Part shown: positions 16,720 through 26,775 of the stretch, in pieces
How the letters are laid out: the number at the start of each line of letters is the position of its first letter
How positions within the stretch are numbered: the first letter of the stretch is position 1
Source of the DNA: Bacillota bacterium
Lineage (GTDB): Bacteria > Bacillota > Negativicutes > Sporomusales > Sporomusaceae
NCBI GenBank assembly: GCA_017889705.1
Contig: JAGGAB010000035.1
Span: 1-64,000 of the forward strand
Reading direction: 5' to 3'
DNA: 64,000 nucleotides
Made by a program: the position numbers and the translations under genes
The notes under the pieces: generated by a model
What the model was told of the DNA's origin: nothing
The model's input: the letters and a program-made list of their open reading frames with translations, nothing else
Database searches by the model: none

Positions 16720-17481
16720 TCATATTGTGATATTCAGTGCTTTAAAAGCTTCTTCTGTATCACAAAAGGTAAGTTTGCCATAATAACGGCGATTGTCAAT
16801 ATATTGGGGTATACCTGCCTTTCTAAGCGTATCGCTGAATATTACATAGTCATAACGATTACTGCCGTCAATGTAATTAACACAATCCAAAACCTCATTG
16901 CGCACTAAGTAGGTGCAGTGGATTACTTCCACTTCGATTAATCCTCTGATATGCTGGTAAAGAATTTCAAAATACTGCGGTGCATGCCGGTAATACCCAT
17001 TTTCGTCAGTAACAAAATGATAATTGGCATAAAAAGCCAGTGGATTATCAGCAAGCCTCAGTAACGGCCCAATGACCGGCAAGCCGGTATTAAGCAAGGT
17101 TTCTACTGTTTCCGGGACAATAAAATTATCGCAATCTGCCACAAAGTAATGGGAATTCTTCTTTTTGGCCCAGGCTACTGATTCTTGACGTATCTGTGTC
17201 AACACATTGAGGCGGACGGTATTCCATTCATGGGGCTGATAGTTCTGTACCGGTGCTGCAACATCTGTGGCGTCAAAATAAATTTCTGAATACCTGTCCC
17301 GGACTTTTTCGACCCACTGCGCAAGTATGGCAGCAGTATTATCGTTGTTGTTGTTTGTTCGGATATAGAGCTTAATCAGCGAAGACGGGTAGGTTTGGTT
17401 TTCGACGAGGCTTAGATAAAGCGGCAGAACATGAGCTTTATCTTTGGCAAGAATGGCAATGGTAATATATTCTGGTTTCAT
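16720..17481 (-). CDS. Glycosyltransferase-like protein (GT-A fold)
   Basis: 254 residues from ATG 17481; a GTG five codons upstream abuts the AAGGAG site. The N-terminus ITIAILAKDKAHVLPLYL and the DCDNF motif near residue 118 suggest a GT-A fold nucleotide-sugar enzyme related to Anp1-like or family 2 transferases. The rest is not recognised. It lies between the GDP-mannose dehydratase gene (8-nt gap) and a family 2 transferase gene, so GDP-6-deoxy sugars could be donors; that is inference. Confidence 0.65.
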   Translation of the reverse strand: MKPEYITIAILAKDKAHVLPLYLSLVENQTYPSSLIKLYIRTNNNNDNTAAILAQWVEKVRDRYSEIYFDATDVAAPVQNYQPHEWNTVRLNVLTQIRQESVAWAKKKNSHYFVADCDNFIVPETVETLLNTGLPVIGPLLRLADNPLAFYANYHFVTDENGYYRHAPQYFEILYQHIRGLIEVEVIHCTYLVRNEVLDCVNYIDGSNRYDYVIFSDTLRKAGIPQYIDNRRYYGKLTFCDTEEAFKALNITI

Positions 17482-17504
17482 TATATGAAAGTACACTCCT
17501 TACT

Positions 17505-18521
<1,017 letters not shown>

Positions 18522-18538
18522 TCACATGCCGTATGTGG

Positions 18539-18566
18539 TATTGTATGCGCGTAATTGGCCAGTGGT
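18539..18566 (-). promoter_or_regulatory. Candidate sigma-K promoter for the gmd unit
   Basis: Minus strand: AC at 18566-18565, 17-nt spacer, CATACAATA at 18547-18539. The -10 also fits the sigma-E form CATACAnT, but the -35 fits sigma-K better. Confidence 0.55.
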
Positions 18567-18647
18567 GACAGTGGACAGCGATAATAGCGGGTGGTTTACA
18601 TAGACGTCACCTGTTCCAATCGCTATATGGCAGCTTCAATAAAATAA

Positions 18648-18680
18648 GAGGTTCTCACCCTAAGATGAGAACCTCGTTAA
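18648..18680 (-). terminator. Terminator after the BclA-like gene
   Basis: GAGGTTCTCA pairs with TGAGAACCTC (18648-18657 with 18666-18675). On the minus strand it is followed by a T-rich TTATTTTATT. It lies about 35 nt past the stop at 18710. Confidence 0.8.
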
Positions 18681-18709
18681 ACTTTTTAAAGTAACGGTAA
18701 TTTTAGCGG

Positions 18710-20461
18710 CTAATTATCGATCAGTTTGAACAAGCGTAAAGCAGCAGAGACTACGGTAGTTGAATCTGCAGAAATATACAAGGTGTCAGTACCTGTGCCG
18801 ATATTTCTAAGTGTTATGATTGAGCCGTCATTGGCCTCTATGATTCCAAAGCCTTGCACCGGATTTTGAACATTGGCTCCATTTGGATCAATACCGGAAG
18901 TTGTTTGGATAATTTCGCTGCCATCAACAGTAATGGCATAAGCTGCGCCAAAATTGCCGCCTGCCGAAAGTACCGAGACTGAAAAATCAACAGCGTAAAA
19001 GCCGCCGTCAACAATCGTTATCTGCGCAGCATCGCCTGAAGTTGGCCAGGTTATGCCGCTCGTGGAGAAGCCAGAATCGAATTCAAGGTCTTCATCACTA
19101 GCAACAGTTCCATCGGTTAGTCTCCAGAAATTACCGTATTCAATAAAGCTTGCGCCGGTTAGGCCGGTAGCCCCAGTAAGGCCGGTAGCACCAGTTAAGC
19201 CAGTAGCACCAGTTAAGCCGGTAGCCCCAGTGAGGCCAGTAGCCCCAGTGAGGCCAGTAGCACCAGTGAGGCCGGTAGCCCCAGTAAGACCAGTAGCGCC
19301 AGTAAGACCAATAGCCCCAGTAAGACCAGTAGCGCCAGTGAGACCGGTAGCTCCAGTTAAGCCGGTAGCCCCAGTAAGGCCAGTAGCACCAGTCAAGCCA
19401 GTAGCCCCAGTAAGACCAGTAGCGCCAGTTAAGCCAGTAGCCCCAGTAAGGCCAGTAGCACCAAGGCCAGTAGCACCAGTAAGGCCGGTGGCACCAGTTA
19501 AGCCAGTAGCGCCAGTAAGGCCGGTAGCACCAGTAAGGCCGGTAGCACCAGTTAATCCGGTAGCACCAGTAAGGCCGGTAGCAGCCCCAGTTAAGCCGGT
19601 AGCGCCAGTAAGGCCGGTAGCCCCAGTAAGGCCAGTAGCCCCAGTTAAGCCGGTAGCAGCCCCGGTTAAGCCAGTAGCCCCAGTGAGGCCGGTAGCCCCA
19701 GTAAGGCCGGTAGCCCCAGTTAAGCCAGTAGCCCCAGTAAGGCCAGTAGCCCCGGTTAGGCCGGTAGCCCCAGTAAGGCCGGTAGCACCAGTAAGGCCAG
19801 TAGCGCCAGTAAGGCCGGTAGCACCAGTTAAGCCAGTAGCCCCAGTAAGGCCAGTAGCGCCAGTAAGGCCAGTAGCACCAGTTAAGCCGGTAGCACCAGT
19901 GAGACCAGTAGCGCCAGTTAAGCCGGCAGCGCCAGTAAGGCCGGTAGCCCCAGTTAAGCCGGTAGCCCCCGTAAGACCGGTAGCACCAGTAGCCCCAGTC
20001 AGACCCGTAGCGCCAGTACCCCCGGTAGCACCGGTAGGACCTAATACATCAGGCACTTGAACGATTACCAAGGAAGCTTTAACAGGTACCAGTGGTGAGT
20101 ACGTTACTACACTTGGTGTTTGGTTTACTAAGCTTAATGTTACCGAGGCTGGAACTTCAATCAGTGCAAAACCGACAACTTCACCTGTTTTCAAGGGGGA
20201 ATCTCCGGGAATTTCCTGATCAAGAGATGTTACTATGGAAAAAGTAATACCATTGGGAATGGGGCCTCCAACTCCTGCTGTTTGTGTGGTAACAAACCAG
20301 TTGATAAGATATCTTCCAGGTTGGGATATAGTTATTTCGTCTGTTGCCGGATTATAGACTACAGCTCCGGAAGAAAATACTGTATTATCAAATTCTACAT
20401 TCGCACCCGGATTGATTGTGCCGGTTGCTCGCCTTTCTATTTGAAGACCTACGGTACTCAA
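18710..20461 (-). CDS. BclA-like collagen-repeat spore surface protein with two flanking globular domains
   Basis: 583 residues, TTG start with AGGGAGGGGATT upstream. Residues 1-139 form a beta-rich domain ([34 protein letters not shown]). About 300 residues of collagen-like Gly-X-Y follow, almost all GLTGAT. Residues about 440-583 are a second beta-rich domain ([31 protein letters not shown]) like BclA C-terminal, TNF/C1q-type trimerisation heads. Three register breaks occur: two GLTGAAT insertions and one GLGAT deletion. There is no signal peptide, as is usual for spore-surface proteins made in the mother cell. Thr in the repeats is a typical O-glycosylation site in BclA. The opposite-strand frame through the repeat is an artefact. 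Confidence 0.85.
   Translation of the reverse strand: MSTVGLQIERRATGTINPGANVEFDNTVFSSGAVVYNPATDEITISQPGRYLINWFVTTQTAGVGGPIPNGITFSIVTSLDQEIPGDSPLKTGEVVGFALIEVPASVTLSLVNQTPSVVTYSPLVPVKASLVIVQVPDVLGPTGATGGTGATGLTGATGATGLTGATGLTGATGLTGAAGLTGATGLTGATGLTGATGLTGATGLTGATGLTGATGLTGATGLTGATGLTGATGLTGATGLTGATGLTGATGLTGATGLTGATGLTGAATGLTGATGLTGATGLTGATGLTGAATGLTGATGLTGATGLTGATGLTGATGLTGATGLTGATGLGATGLTGATGLTGATGLTGATGLTGATGLTGATGLTGATGLTGATGLTGAIGLTGATGLTGATGLTGATGLTGATGLTGATGLTGATGLTGATGLTGATGLTGASFIEYGNFWRLTDGTVASDEDLEFDSGFSTSGITWPTSGDAAQITIVDGGFYAVDFSVSVLSAGGNFGAAYAITVDGSEIIQTTSGIDPNGANVQNPVQGFGIIEANDGSIITLRNIGTGTDTLYISADSTTVVSAALRLFKLIDN
19147..20043 (-). repeat. 18-bp tandem repeat array encoding GLTGAT
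   Basis: About 50 near-identical 18-bp units, with variation mainly at third codon positions. Length changes are likely by slippage. Irregular units lie near 19460, 19580 and 19655. Confidence 0.9.
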
Positions 20462-20519
20462 ATATAATCCCCTCCCTACATGTGCACTGAAAAGTATTCA
20501 AACTTCCTGTGCAATATTT

Positions 20520-21203
20520 TTAGATTGATACATTAATAATGGTTAGATCTGCTTTTACTGGAGTTGCACCAAAGAATATTGTGCTGTCAGTGTCATTAAT
20601 AAGAGCCAAAGTAACGGGGGCTGCTGCAACAGAGATTAGGGCATTGCCGCTTACTTCACCTGTCACGATAGGACTGGAACCTTTGATGTTATCGCCGGCA
20701 CTACTTACAATCGCAAAGGTTGGAACTAAGTCTGTTCCGTCTACCAGACCGTCTGTTGATACCCACCAATTAATATAGAATACGCCTGTTTGCGTAATCG
20801 TTATTGTACCTAGTAGATAGGAAATAGTGTCTGATTGGTCGCTGACAATAGTATCAAAAATGATTGGCGCCCCTTCTGCGACAGATTGGGCATCTGGATT
20901 TTGCAATTGAATCTGAAGTCCGCGTAATTGAGTTGGCAGACCGGCGCCGGTAGCTCCGGTAACACCGGTTGCGCCGGTAGCCCCAGTAGCTCCAGTAGCT
21001 CCAGTAGCTCCAGTAGCTCCAGTAGCTCCAGTTGCGCCAGTGGCCCCGGTATGACCCTTCGGTACACAAGAACCACATACTTTAGTAACATGGTCTTGTG
21101 GTGAGTCATAGTGATGGTGGTGGCAATGACGGGAAGAAGGTTCTTTTTTGTATTCTTTTACCTCTAAAGGTCCGAATACCTTAATAGTATCTGATTGATC
21201 CAT
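20520..21203 (-). CDS. Collagen-like protein with His-rich N-terminus and BclA-type globular domain
   Basis: 227 residues, ATG with AAAGGAGAAT upstream. Residues 1-50 are charged and His/Cys-rich ([13 protein letters not shown]). About 11 GAT-type Gly-X-Y triplets follow ([10 protein letters not shown]...), then a C-terminal beta-rich domain ([29 protein letters not shown]) clearly homologous to the N-terminal domain of the downstream BclA-like protein. The downstream gene starts 58 nt after this one, so they are probably one transcript from the sigma-K-like promoter at 21242-21269. Likely a spore-surface or basal-layer protein; the His cluster could bind metal. Confidence 0.8.
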   Translation of the reverse strand: MDQSDTIKVFGPLEVKEYKKEPSSRHCHHHHYDSPQDHVTKVCGSCVPKGHTGATGATGATGATGATGATGATGATGATGVTGATGAGLPTQLRGLQIQLQNPDAQSVAEGAPIIFDTIVSDQSDTISYLLGTITITQTGVFYINWWVSTDGLVDGTDLVPTFAIVSSAGDNIKGSSPIVTGEVSGNALISVAAAPVTLALINDTDSTIFFGATPVKADLTIINVSI

Positions 21204-21241
21204 AATATTCTCCTTTCTGCCAAATAGAGTACACTACATGA

Positions 21242-21269
21242 TATATTATGATGAGTTATGTTTATTAGT
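21242..21269 (-). promoter_or_regulatory. Candidate sigma-K promoter for the collagen-like genes
   Basis: Minus strand: AC at 21269-21268, 17-nt spacer, CATAATATA at 21250-21242, about 40 nt upstream of the ATG. Confidence 0.55.
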
Positions 21270-21299
21270 GACTTGGTAATAAAGGGATTTTTATTTTTT

Positions 21300-21393
21300 T
21301 TCCCTAACAGAAAGTATAACTTTCTTAAGAACAGGATAAGGGCAACATCGACCTGCACTTTCGCGCAAGCTCGCGCAAGCCGTGTTTTCTTTA
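21300..21393 (+). repeat. Dispersed repeat (family 3, copy 2)
   Basis: It matches 10939-11034 over the blocks CCCTAACAGAAAGTATAACT, CAGGATAAG and CGCAAGCCGTGTTTTCTTTAT. The internal hairpin arms differ between copies. Confidence 0.7.
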
Positions 21394-21411
21394 TAAGGGC
21401 GGTCTGCATAG

Positions 21412-21451
21412 TCAAAAACAGGAAGGGCTGACAATGTTGTCAGTCCTTCCT
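21412..21451 (-). terminator. Strong hairpin with minus-strand T-tract
   Basis: A 15-bp stem with one G.T pair (21420-21434 with 21437-21451) and a 2-nt loop; on the minus strand it is followed by GTTTTTG. It may insulate the collagen-like genes from antisense reading of the glycosyltransferase operon. Confidence 0.45.
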
Positions 21452-21566
21452 GCATAAGAAGCAGCTATAAAAGGAAGTTGCAATGCAAAGGTTTCAAGCA
21501 TATAAGTAGAAAGATAACGAAAAGTTTCATGGCTTAACACCAACAAACTCAGAAGGAGACGTTAAT

Positions 21567-23882
21567 GTGGGGGATGAACTGAGTGTTACCGGTGATAGCA
21601 TTCTAACTGCAAGTAATGACAGACCGGTAGCTGAAGCGCAAACTGCGTTGCCGCAGGCAATAACAAGTATTATTATCATCATGTGCAACAAGCTTGTTTA
21701 TAATAAGCTCTGTATCGAAAGCATCAGACAATATACAAAAGCCGGGTCGTATGAATTAATCGTTGTGGATAACAACTCCACAGACGGCACATGCGAATGG
21801 CTTCAGAGCCAGCACGACTTAAAGCTGATTAAGAATAATGCTAATCTTGGTTTCCCAGCAGCCTGCAACCAAGGGATTAAGGTGGCTGTTGGCAACGGTA
21901 TTCTTTTGTTGAACAATGATGCCATTGTAACGCCCAACTGGTTGGTTAATCTAAATAAATGCCTGTTCAGTTCAATTGATATTGGGGCGGTTGGGGCTGT
22001 AACCAATGCTTGTTCAAACTTTCAAAGCATTCCCTGTGAGTATGCCAGCAGAAAGGAAATGCTAACCTTTGCTAAGGAAATGAACCTGTCTAATCCCGAG
22101 CGTTGGGAGAACAGAACCCGGCTTGTGGGGTATTGTATGTTAATTAAGGCAGAAGTGGTAAATAAAATCGGCTTTTTGGAGGAAGCCTTTTCACCTGGGA
22201 ATTTTGAAGATGACGATTATTGTTTGCGGATTAGAAAGGCCGGTTACCGTTTGGTTTTATGCAGAGATACGTTTATTCATCATTTTGGCAGTGTGTCTTT
22301 CGGTGAACAGGCAACTCTATTCAATAATCTTCTGGAAGTGAATAAACAAAAATTTATCGCCAAATGGGGAGTAGCTCCGCATATTGCCGCGCCTTATGAA
22401 TTAACTCGCGACCTAAGTGTCAGGAAGTGGTTTATTTATCAGCATGAATTGAGTTTTTATGAACACTGGCTGGAAAATACGCGAAGAAAGTTTTTTTCAA
22501 TTGTGGAGCAGGCAGAGTTTGCAGTGCTGGCTGGCAAAATTGAGAGCGCTCTCGTATTGGCAAAACAGGCAGCTGATTATGCTTATCATGCTTATCCGGG
22601 CTTTTTTATTTCACACCGGCTAGAGCAGATTCTCCGCGAAGCTGCCAAAAAAATAAGTAAGCAGGCCGGAACACCTATTGCTAATATACCAATGAAAAAC
22701 AAAGGAAAAAGAAATGTACTGCATGTTTTGAGCCAAGGCTACTCGTCCGGTCAGCATACCAGAATGTGCGAACGCTGGATATCTATGGATGTATCTTCAG
22801 TTCATTCGCTGTTAGTTACATTAAATAGTACTACTACGCCGGCCTGGTTAAAAGATGCTGTGGTTCATTCAGGCGGGTGGTATAACGCCCTTGATTTTCC
22901 TAATCTTAGTTTGTGCCAAAAAGCCAAAGTGGTACGTGATGCTGCGGCAATATGGGCTGATTTAGTGGTTTTACACATACATCCCCATGATCCCATTGCA
23001 CCGGTGGCCTTTGGTGTTGCCGGCGGACCGCCGGTTGTGTTTTCTAATCATGCTGATCACGCGTTTAGCATAGGAACGACTGCGGCTGATATAGTAGCCG
23101 ACTACAGAACCTGCGGTCAGCAGATAACAATCGAACGCAGAAACAGGAAGAGTTCGTTTTTATTACCGCTGCCACTGAAAGGTTTACGAAATCTTTCAGA
23201 TAAGCAAGCGGCAAAAAAAGAGCTGGCAGTAGGAGAAGACAGAATTGTTTTTTTTACGGTTGCCGCGCCATACCAAATGGTAGCGTGTGGAGAATACAAT
23301 TTTGTGTATTTGCTTAAAGAACTGGTCAACAGACACCAAAATATTGAGATTTTGGTGGTAGGGCCTTCTGATATTGGCGAATGGACACAGCTTAAAGATG
23401 AGAGCGCTGGACGTATCCGGGCTTTTGGTTATCGGCAGGATTTGAATTTGTTCTATAGTGCAGCAGATGTATACCTGGATTCCGTACCGCTAGGATCGCT
23501 GGAAGAGGCCCTGGAAGCCGGAGGTTTAGGAATTCCGGTTGTTGGCCTGGCTGCCGATATAGCCACCCATTTTAGCGGTGATATAGTGCCAGATAGTATA
23601 AAAACTCACGGCAATAGCATATCGGAGTTTTTTCAGATGGCAGATAAAATGATTCATGAATCGAGTTTCCGGCTTAGCCAGGGGAAGCGGTTGCAGACGG
23701 CAATTCAGGCAACCCACTATTTATGCTGGCCTGAACAGTTAGCTACGTTGTATTCGCTTCTGCCCAGCCAACATCAGCCTGCAGAGGTTCCAGACAATAG
23801 CGAGCAAAAGTATGATTATCGGGATGTCATTTTAGCTTGCTTTCAACATAAAGCCGGATTAAGTCACACCTGCTTCGGTTAG
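21567..23882 (+). CDS. Bifunctional glycosyltransferase (family 2 plus GT-B domain)
   Basis: 771 residues, GTG start spaced 6-8 nt from AGAAGGAGA. Residues about 30-280 are a family 2 rhamnosyltransferase-type domain (VVDNNSTDGT, NLGFPAACNQG, LLNNDAIVTP, FEDDDYCLR). A helical linker follows. Residues about 390-750 are a GT-B domain of glycosyltransferase group 1 type (NVLHVLSQGYSSGQH near the start, SLEEALEAGGLGIPVVG near the end). Two transferase folds in one chain suggest consecutive sugar additions. It is first gene of a long co-directional glycan set to 34963. GDP/dTDP-sugar donors made by neighbouring genes are plausible. Confidence 0.82.
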   Translation: MGDELSVTGDSILTASNDRPVAEAQTALPQAITSIIIIMCNKLVYNKLCIESIRQYTKAGSYELIVVDNNSTDGTCEWLQSQHDLKLIKNNANLGFPAACNQGIKVAVGNGILLLNNDAIVTPNWLVNLNKCLFSSIDIGAVGAVTNACSNFQSIPCEYASRKEMLTFAKEMNLSNPERWENRTRLVGYCMLIKAEVVNKIGFLEEAFSPGNFEDDDYCLRIRKAGYRLVLCRDTFIHHFGSVSFGEQATLFNNLLEVNKQKFIAKWGVAPHIAAPYELTRDLSVRKWFIYQHELSFYEHWLENTRRKFFSIVEQAEFAVLAGKIESALVLAKQAADYAYHAYPGFFISHRLEQILREAAKKISKQAGTPIANIPMKNKGKRNVLHVLSQGYSSGQHTRMCERWISMDVSSVHSLLVTLNSTTTPAWLKDAVVHSGGWYNALDFPNLSLCQKAKVVRDAAAIWADLVVLHIHPHDPIAPVAFGVAGGPPVVFSNHADHAFSIGTTAADIVADYRTCGQQITIERRNRKSSFLLPLPLKGLRNLSDKQAAKKELAVGEDRIVFFTVAAPYQMVACGEYNFVYLLKELVNRHQNIEILVVGPSDIGEWTQLKDESAGRIRAFGYRQDLNLFYSAADVYLDSVPLGSLEEALEAGGLGIPVVGLAADIATHFSGDIVPDSIKTHGNSISEFFQMADKMIHESSFRLSQGKRLQTAIQATHYLCWPEQLATLYSLLPSQHQPAEVPDNSEQKYDYRDVILACFQHKAGLSHTCFG

Positions 23883-23935
23883 GTTGGGGAAGGTAACTAA
23901 ATAATGTGCTGAAGAGGCTAGTCCTGGAGGAACTA

Positions 23936-26584
23936 ATGAATATAAAGAAAATCTGTTTTGTAACCTGCGTCAATGATGACGCCTTATACCGGAAATGCCT
24001 TTTTCATATTAATAATCTTGCGCTTCCCGATGGCTTTGAACTTGAAACACGCTGCATCAGGAATGCCCGCTCTATTACCAGTGGCTTCAATGAAGTCATG
24101 CGCCAGACAGATGCCAAATATAAAGTTTATTTGCATCAAGATGTTTTCATCATTAATAAACACTTTATTTCAGATGTCATAAGTATTTTTCAAGATGATC
24201 AGATTGGAATGATCGGAGTTGCCGGTTGTGCCAGAATTCCTGCAAGCGGAATTTGGTGGGAGTCAGACTGTAATTTTGGCAAAGTCTATGACAGCCATAC
24301 TGGGACAATGCAGCAACTGGCTTTTCAGGAAGTGGAAGGAGAGTACCAGGAAGTTCAGTGTATTGATGGTTTAATTATGGTTTCGCAGTATGATATAGCA
24401 TGGCGGGAAGATATTTTTACTGGCTGGCATTTTTACGACGCATCACAGTGTATGGAATTTCTTCGTGTCGGCTATAAAATTGTAATTCCCAGGCAGCACG
24501 GGCCGTGGTGCATTCACGATTGCGAAACTGTAAACGTAAATAATGGGTATTGGCAGTTTTGCCAAGTGTTTCTGTCTGAATATGCTCATGACATAGCTGC
24601 AGTTTATACAGAGACCAATATTGACGACAGGCCGGTAATTGCTGTGGGGGTGCTTACGTACAATCATGAAAAATATATTAGGCAGTGTCTTGAGGGAATA
24701 GTGCTGCAAACTGGAAATTTTAAACTGCGGGTAGTCATATGTGATGATAATTCAAACGATAAAACAACGGAAATAATCGAGCATTTTATGAGGCAACAGG
24801 TAGCAGGCCCAATCAGTTTTACGGTAATCAAAAACCCCAATAATATCGGAATCACAAAAAACCTTGGTCAATGTGTGCGGTTATGTGAAGGCGCAGATTA
24901 TTTTGCTTTCTGTGAAGGCGATGATTATTGGACTGCCAGTGATAAATTACAGACACAAATGAATTATTTAATAAATAATCCGCAGTGTTCACTTTGTTTT
25001 AACAGTATAGTATTTTATTATGAAAGCGAAAACCGCTTTGAACCATACCAAGAGCATCAAGAGCGCCCGGAAACCGTTTTTATGACCAAAGAACTGGTAA
25101 CCTGCAATTTTATTGGCAATTTTTCCTGCTGTTTTTACAATGCAAAATATATTAAGTTGTTAAGAAACGAGCTGTTTGATAACCTGTTCACGGTGGACTG
25201 GATGTTTAATATAGTCTATTCCGAGTTTGGAAATATTGGTTATATTAAACGTCCGATGAGTGTTTACCGGAAACATGGTAGTGGCAGCTGGTCATCACAA
25301 GAGCTATATGAACAAAACAGGAGACTAATCAGGTATATCGATGAATATAACGCGTTCTTACAATTTAGATATGACGCCCAGTTCACTGGATATCGCAATA
25401 AATGCGTATTTAACATAGGGGGCGAAGAATTTAAACTGGCAATAATCGATGATGTTTTTCCCCATCCGCTCAGCGGGTTTCGATACCAGGAATTTCTTAG
25501 TTATTTACAGACTTTTGTCTCTGTAAAGATAGTTACGTCAGGAGTCTCGTTACCATGTTTAGGCGGTCAAACGGCTGCTGAATTGCTGGTCAATTTCAAA
25601 AAAGAGTATCCAAAATTTGCGGCAAATGTAGAAGAATATGAACCTGCCAGTTTTACTACTATCAAATGTAATATGTTCTATTTTGTGTTTTTGTCGAATG
25701 CTTATAATTATGTTAATTTAGCTGAGAGCAGACAAGTACCGTTTGTTTTTACCTTGTATCCGGGTGGCGCTTTTGCCTTTAATAATCCAACTTCTGATGC
25801 TATGCTGCGGCGGGTGGTGTGTTCGCCCTATTTTAAAAGTGTCATTGTCACCCAAAAGGTTGTTTGTGATTATCTACTTGAGAAGAAGTTTTGTAAACCT
25901 GAGCAAATGGAGTATGTTTTTGGAGTAGTGACGCCGTTAACGCGGTTGGAACAAGAATATAATTCCAAAATGCACTTTGGTTTTGAAAAAGATAGCTTAG
26001 ACATTTGCTTTGTTGCCCACAAATATACCCTGTATGGTGAAGATAAAGGCTATGATGTTTTTATTGCAACAGCAAAATTACTTTGCAGCCAATACGCTAA
26101 TGTCAATTTTCATGTAGTAGGAAATTTTAATGAGCAGACCATCGACGTTTCCGTCATAAAGGACAGGATAACCTTTTATGGTGTTCAGGAGCAAGCGTGG
26201 TTTGACGGATTTTACCGGGATAAGGACATGATACTTTCCCCAAATATTCCGGGTAAGGTCTTCGAGGGGGCTTTTGACGGGTTTCCGACCGCAAGTTGTA
26301 TAGATGCCGGAATTAGAAAGGTGGCCATCTTTGCTACTGATCCATTGCACATGAATAATGGATATTTTTCTAACGGGGAAGAAATTGTTATTGTTGAACA
26401 TGAAGCAGCTAAAATCGCTGAGAAAATTTCATATTATTATGATAATCCCTGTAAGCTCAGAAGTATTTGCGAAAATGGCTGCAGCCGGATAAAAGATATT
26501 TATAGTTATGATAAGCAGATCCGACCGCGTATTGAGTTATTAACTAAAGTATTGTCAGGTGACAATGTTGAGAAGCAGCACTGA
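23936..26584 (+). CDS. Three-domain glycosyltransferase (two GT-A, one GT-B)
   Basis: 882 residues from ATG 23936, which follows CTGGAGG; the GTG ten codons upstream has no site. Residues 1-210 resemble the StrF-type GT-A domain (VYLHQDVFI, GMIGVAGCARIP). Residues 235-480 are a family 2 domain (VGVLTYNHEKYIRQCLEG, CDDNSNDKTTEI, CEGDDYWT). Residues 530-880 look like a GT-B transferase (FVAHKYTLYGEDKGYDVF, MILSPNIPGKVFEGAFDGFP). A protein with three transferase modules may build an oligosaccharide unit. It is followed by a strong terminator, so the sugar-nucleotide genes downstream form a separate unit. Confidence 0.8.
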   Translation: MNIKKICFVTCVNDDALYRKCLFHINNLALPDGFELETRCIRNARSITSGFNEVMRQTDAKYKVYLHQDVFIINKHFISDVISIFQDDQIGMIGVAGCARIPASGIWWESDCNFGKVYDSHTGTMQQLAFQEVEGEYQEVQCIDGLIMVSQYDIAWREDIFTGWHFYDASQCMEFLRVGYKIVIPRQHGPWCIHDCETVNVNNGYWQFCQVFLSEYAHDIAAVYTETNIDDRPVIAVGVLTYNHEKYIRQCLEGIVLQTGNFKLRVVICDDNSNDKTTEIIEHFMRQQVAGPISFTVIKNPNNIGITKNLGQCVRLCEGADYFAFCEGDDYWTASDKLQTQMNYLINNPQCSLCFNSIVFYYESENRFEPYQEHQERPETVFMTKELVTCNFIGNFSCCFYNAKYIKLLRNELFDNLFTVDWMFNIVYSEFGNIGYIKRPMSVYRKHGSGSWSSQELYEQNRRLIRYIDEYNAFLQFRYDAQFTGYRNKCVFNIGGEEFKLAIIDDVFPHPLSGFRYQEFLSYLQTFVSVKIVTSGVSLPCLGGQTAAELLVNFKKEYPKFAANVEEYEPASFTTIKCNMFYFVFLSNAYNYVNLAESRQVPFVFTLYPGGAFAFNNPTSDAMLRRVVCSPYFKSVIVTQKVVCDYLLEKKFCKPEQMEYVFGVVTPLTRLEQEYNSKMHFGFEKDSLDICFVAHKYTLYGEDKGYDVFIATAKLLCSQYANVNFHVVGNFNEQTIDVSVIKDRITFYGVQEQAWFDGFYRDKDMILSPNIPGKVFEGAFDGFPTASCIDAGIRKVAIFATDPLHMNNGYFSNGEEIVIVEHEAAKIAEKISYYYDNPCKLRSICENGCSRIKDIYSYDKQIRPRIELLTKVLSGDNVEKQH

Positions 26585-26645
26585 AAAAAGTCCAGTTATG
26601 ATGACCGGGAGCTAAGCTCAAGTCAGCATAACCGGACTTTTGTTA
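26585..26645 (+). terminator. Terminator after the large glycosyltransferase gene
   Basis: AAAGTCCAGTTATG (26587-26600) pairs with CATAACCGGACTTT (26627-26640), one mismatch, followed by TTGTTATTC. Confidence 0.8.
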
Positions 26646-26775
26646 TTCTTCAGAGATAAGGGCAATACCAGCTTGGGTAGTGCACTGGCGTGGTATCTAG
26701 CACATTTTAGTTACAGAAGAATATTATACAAAAGTGGGGCAGTGCTGGAACCTTAGTCTTATAGGGAAGGGGTGT

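Noticed and set aside
19147-20043. Collagen repeats as a CRISPR or satellite array
   Set aside because: The 18-bp units encode in-frame Gly-X-Y and vary mainly in third positions.
19053-20060. 335-residue Pro/Val-rich frame ([13 protein letters not shown]) opposite the collagen repeats
   Set aside because: Complement of GLTGAT repeats; periodic repeats keep several frames open. No ribosome site or start context.
20539-20778. Plus-strand frame of 79 residues antisense to the collagen-like gene
   Set aside because: No ribosome site and entirely opposite a well-supported gene.
21412-21451. Terminator for the plus-strand glycosyltransferase genes
   Set aside because: It lies before those genes and its T-tract is on the minus strand.
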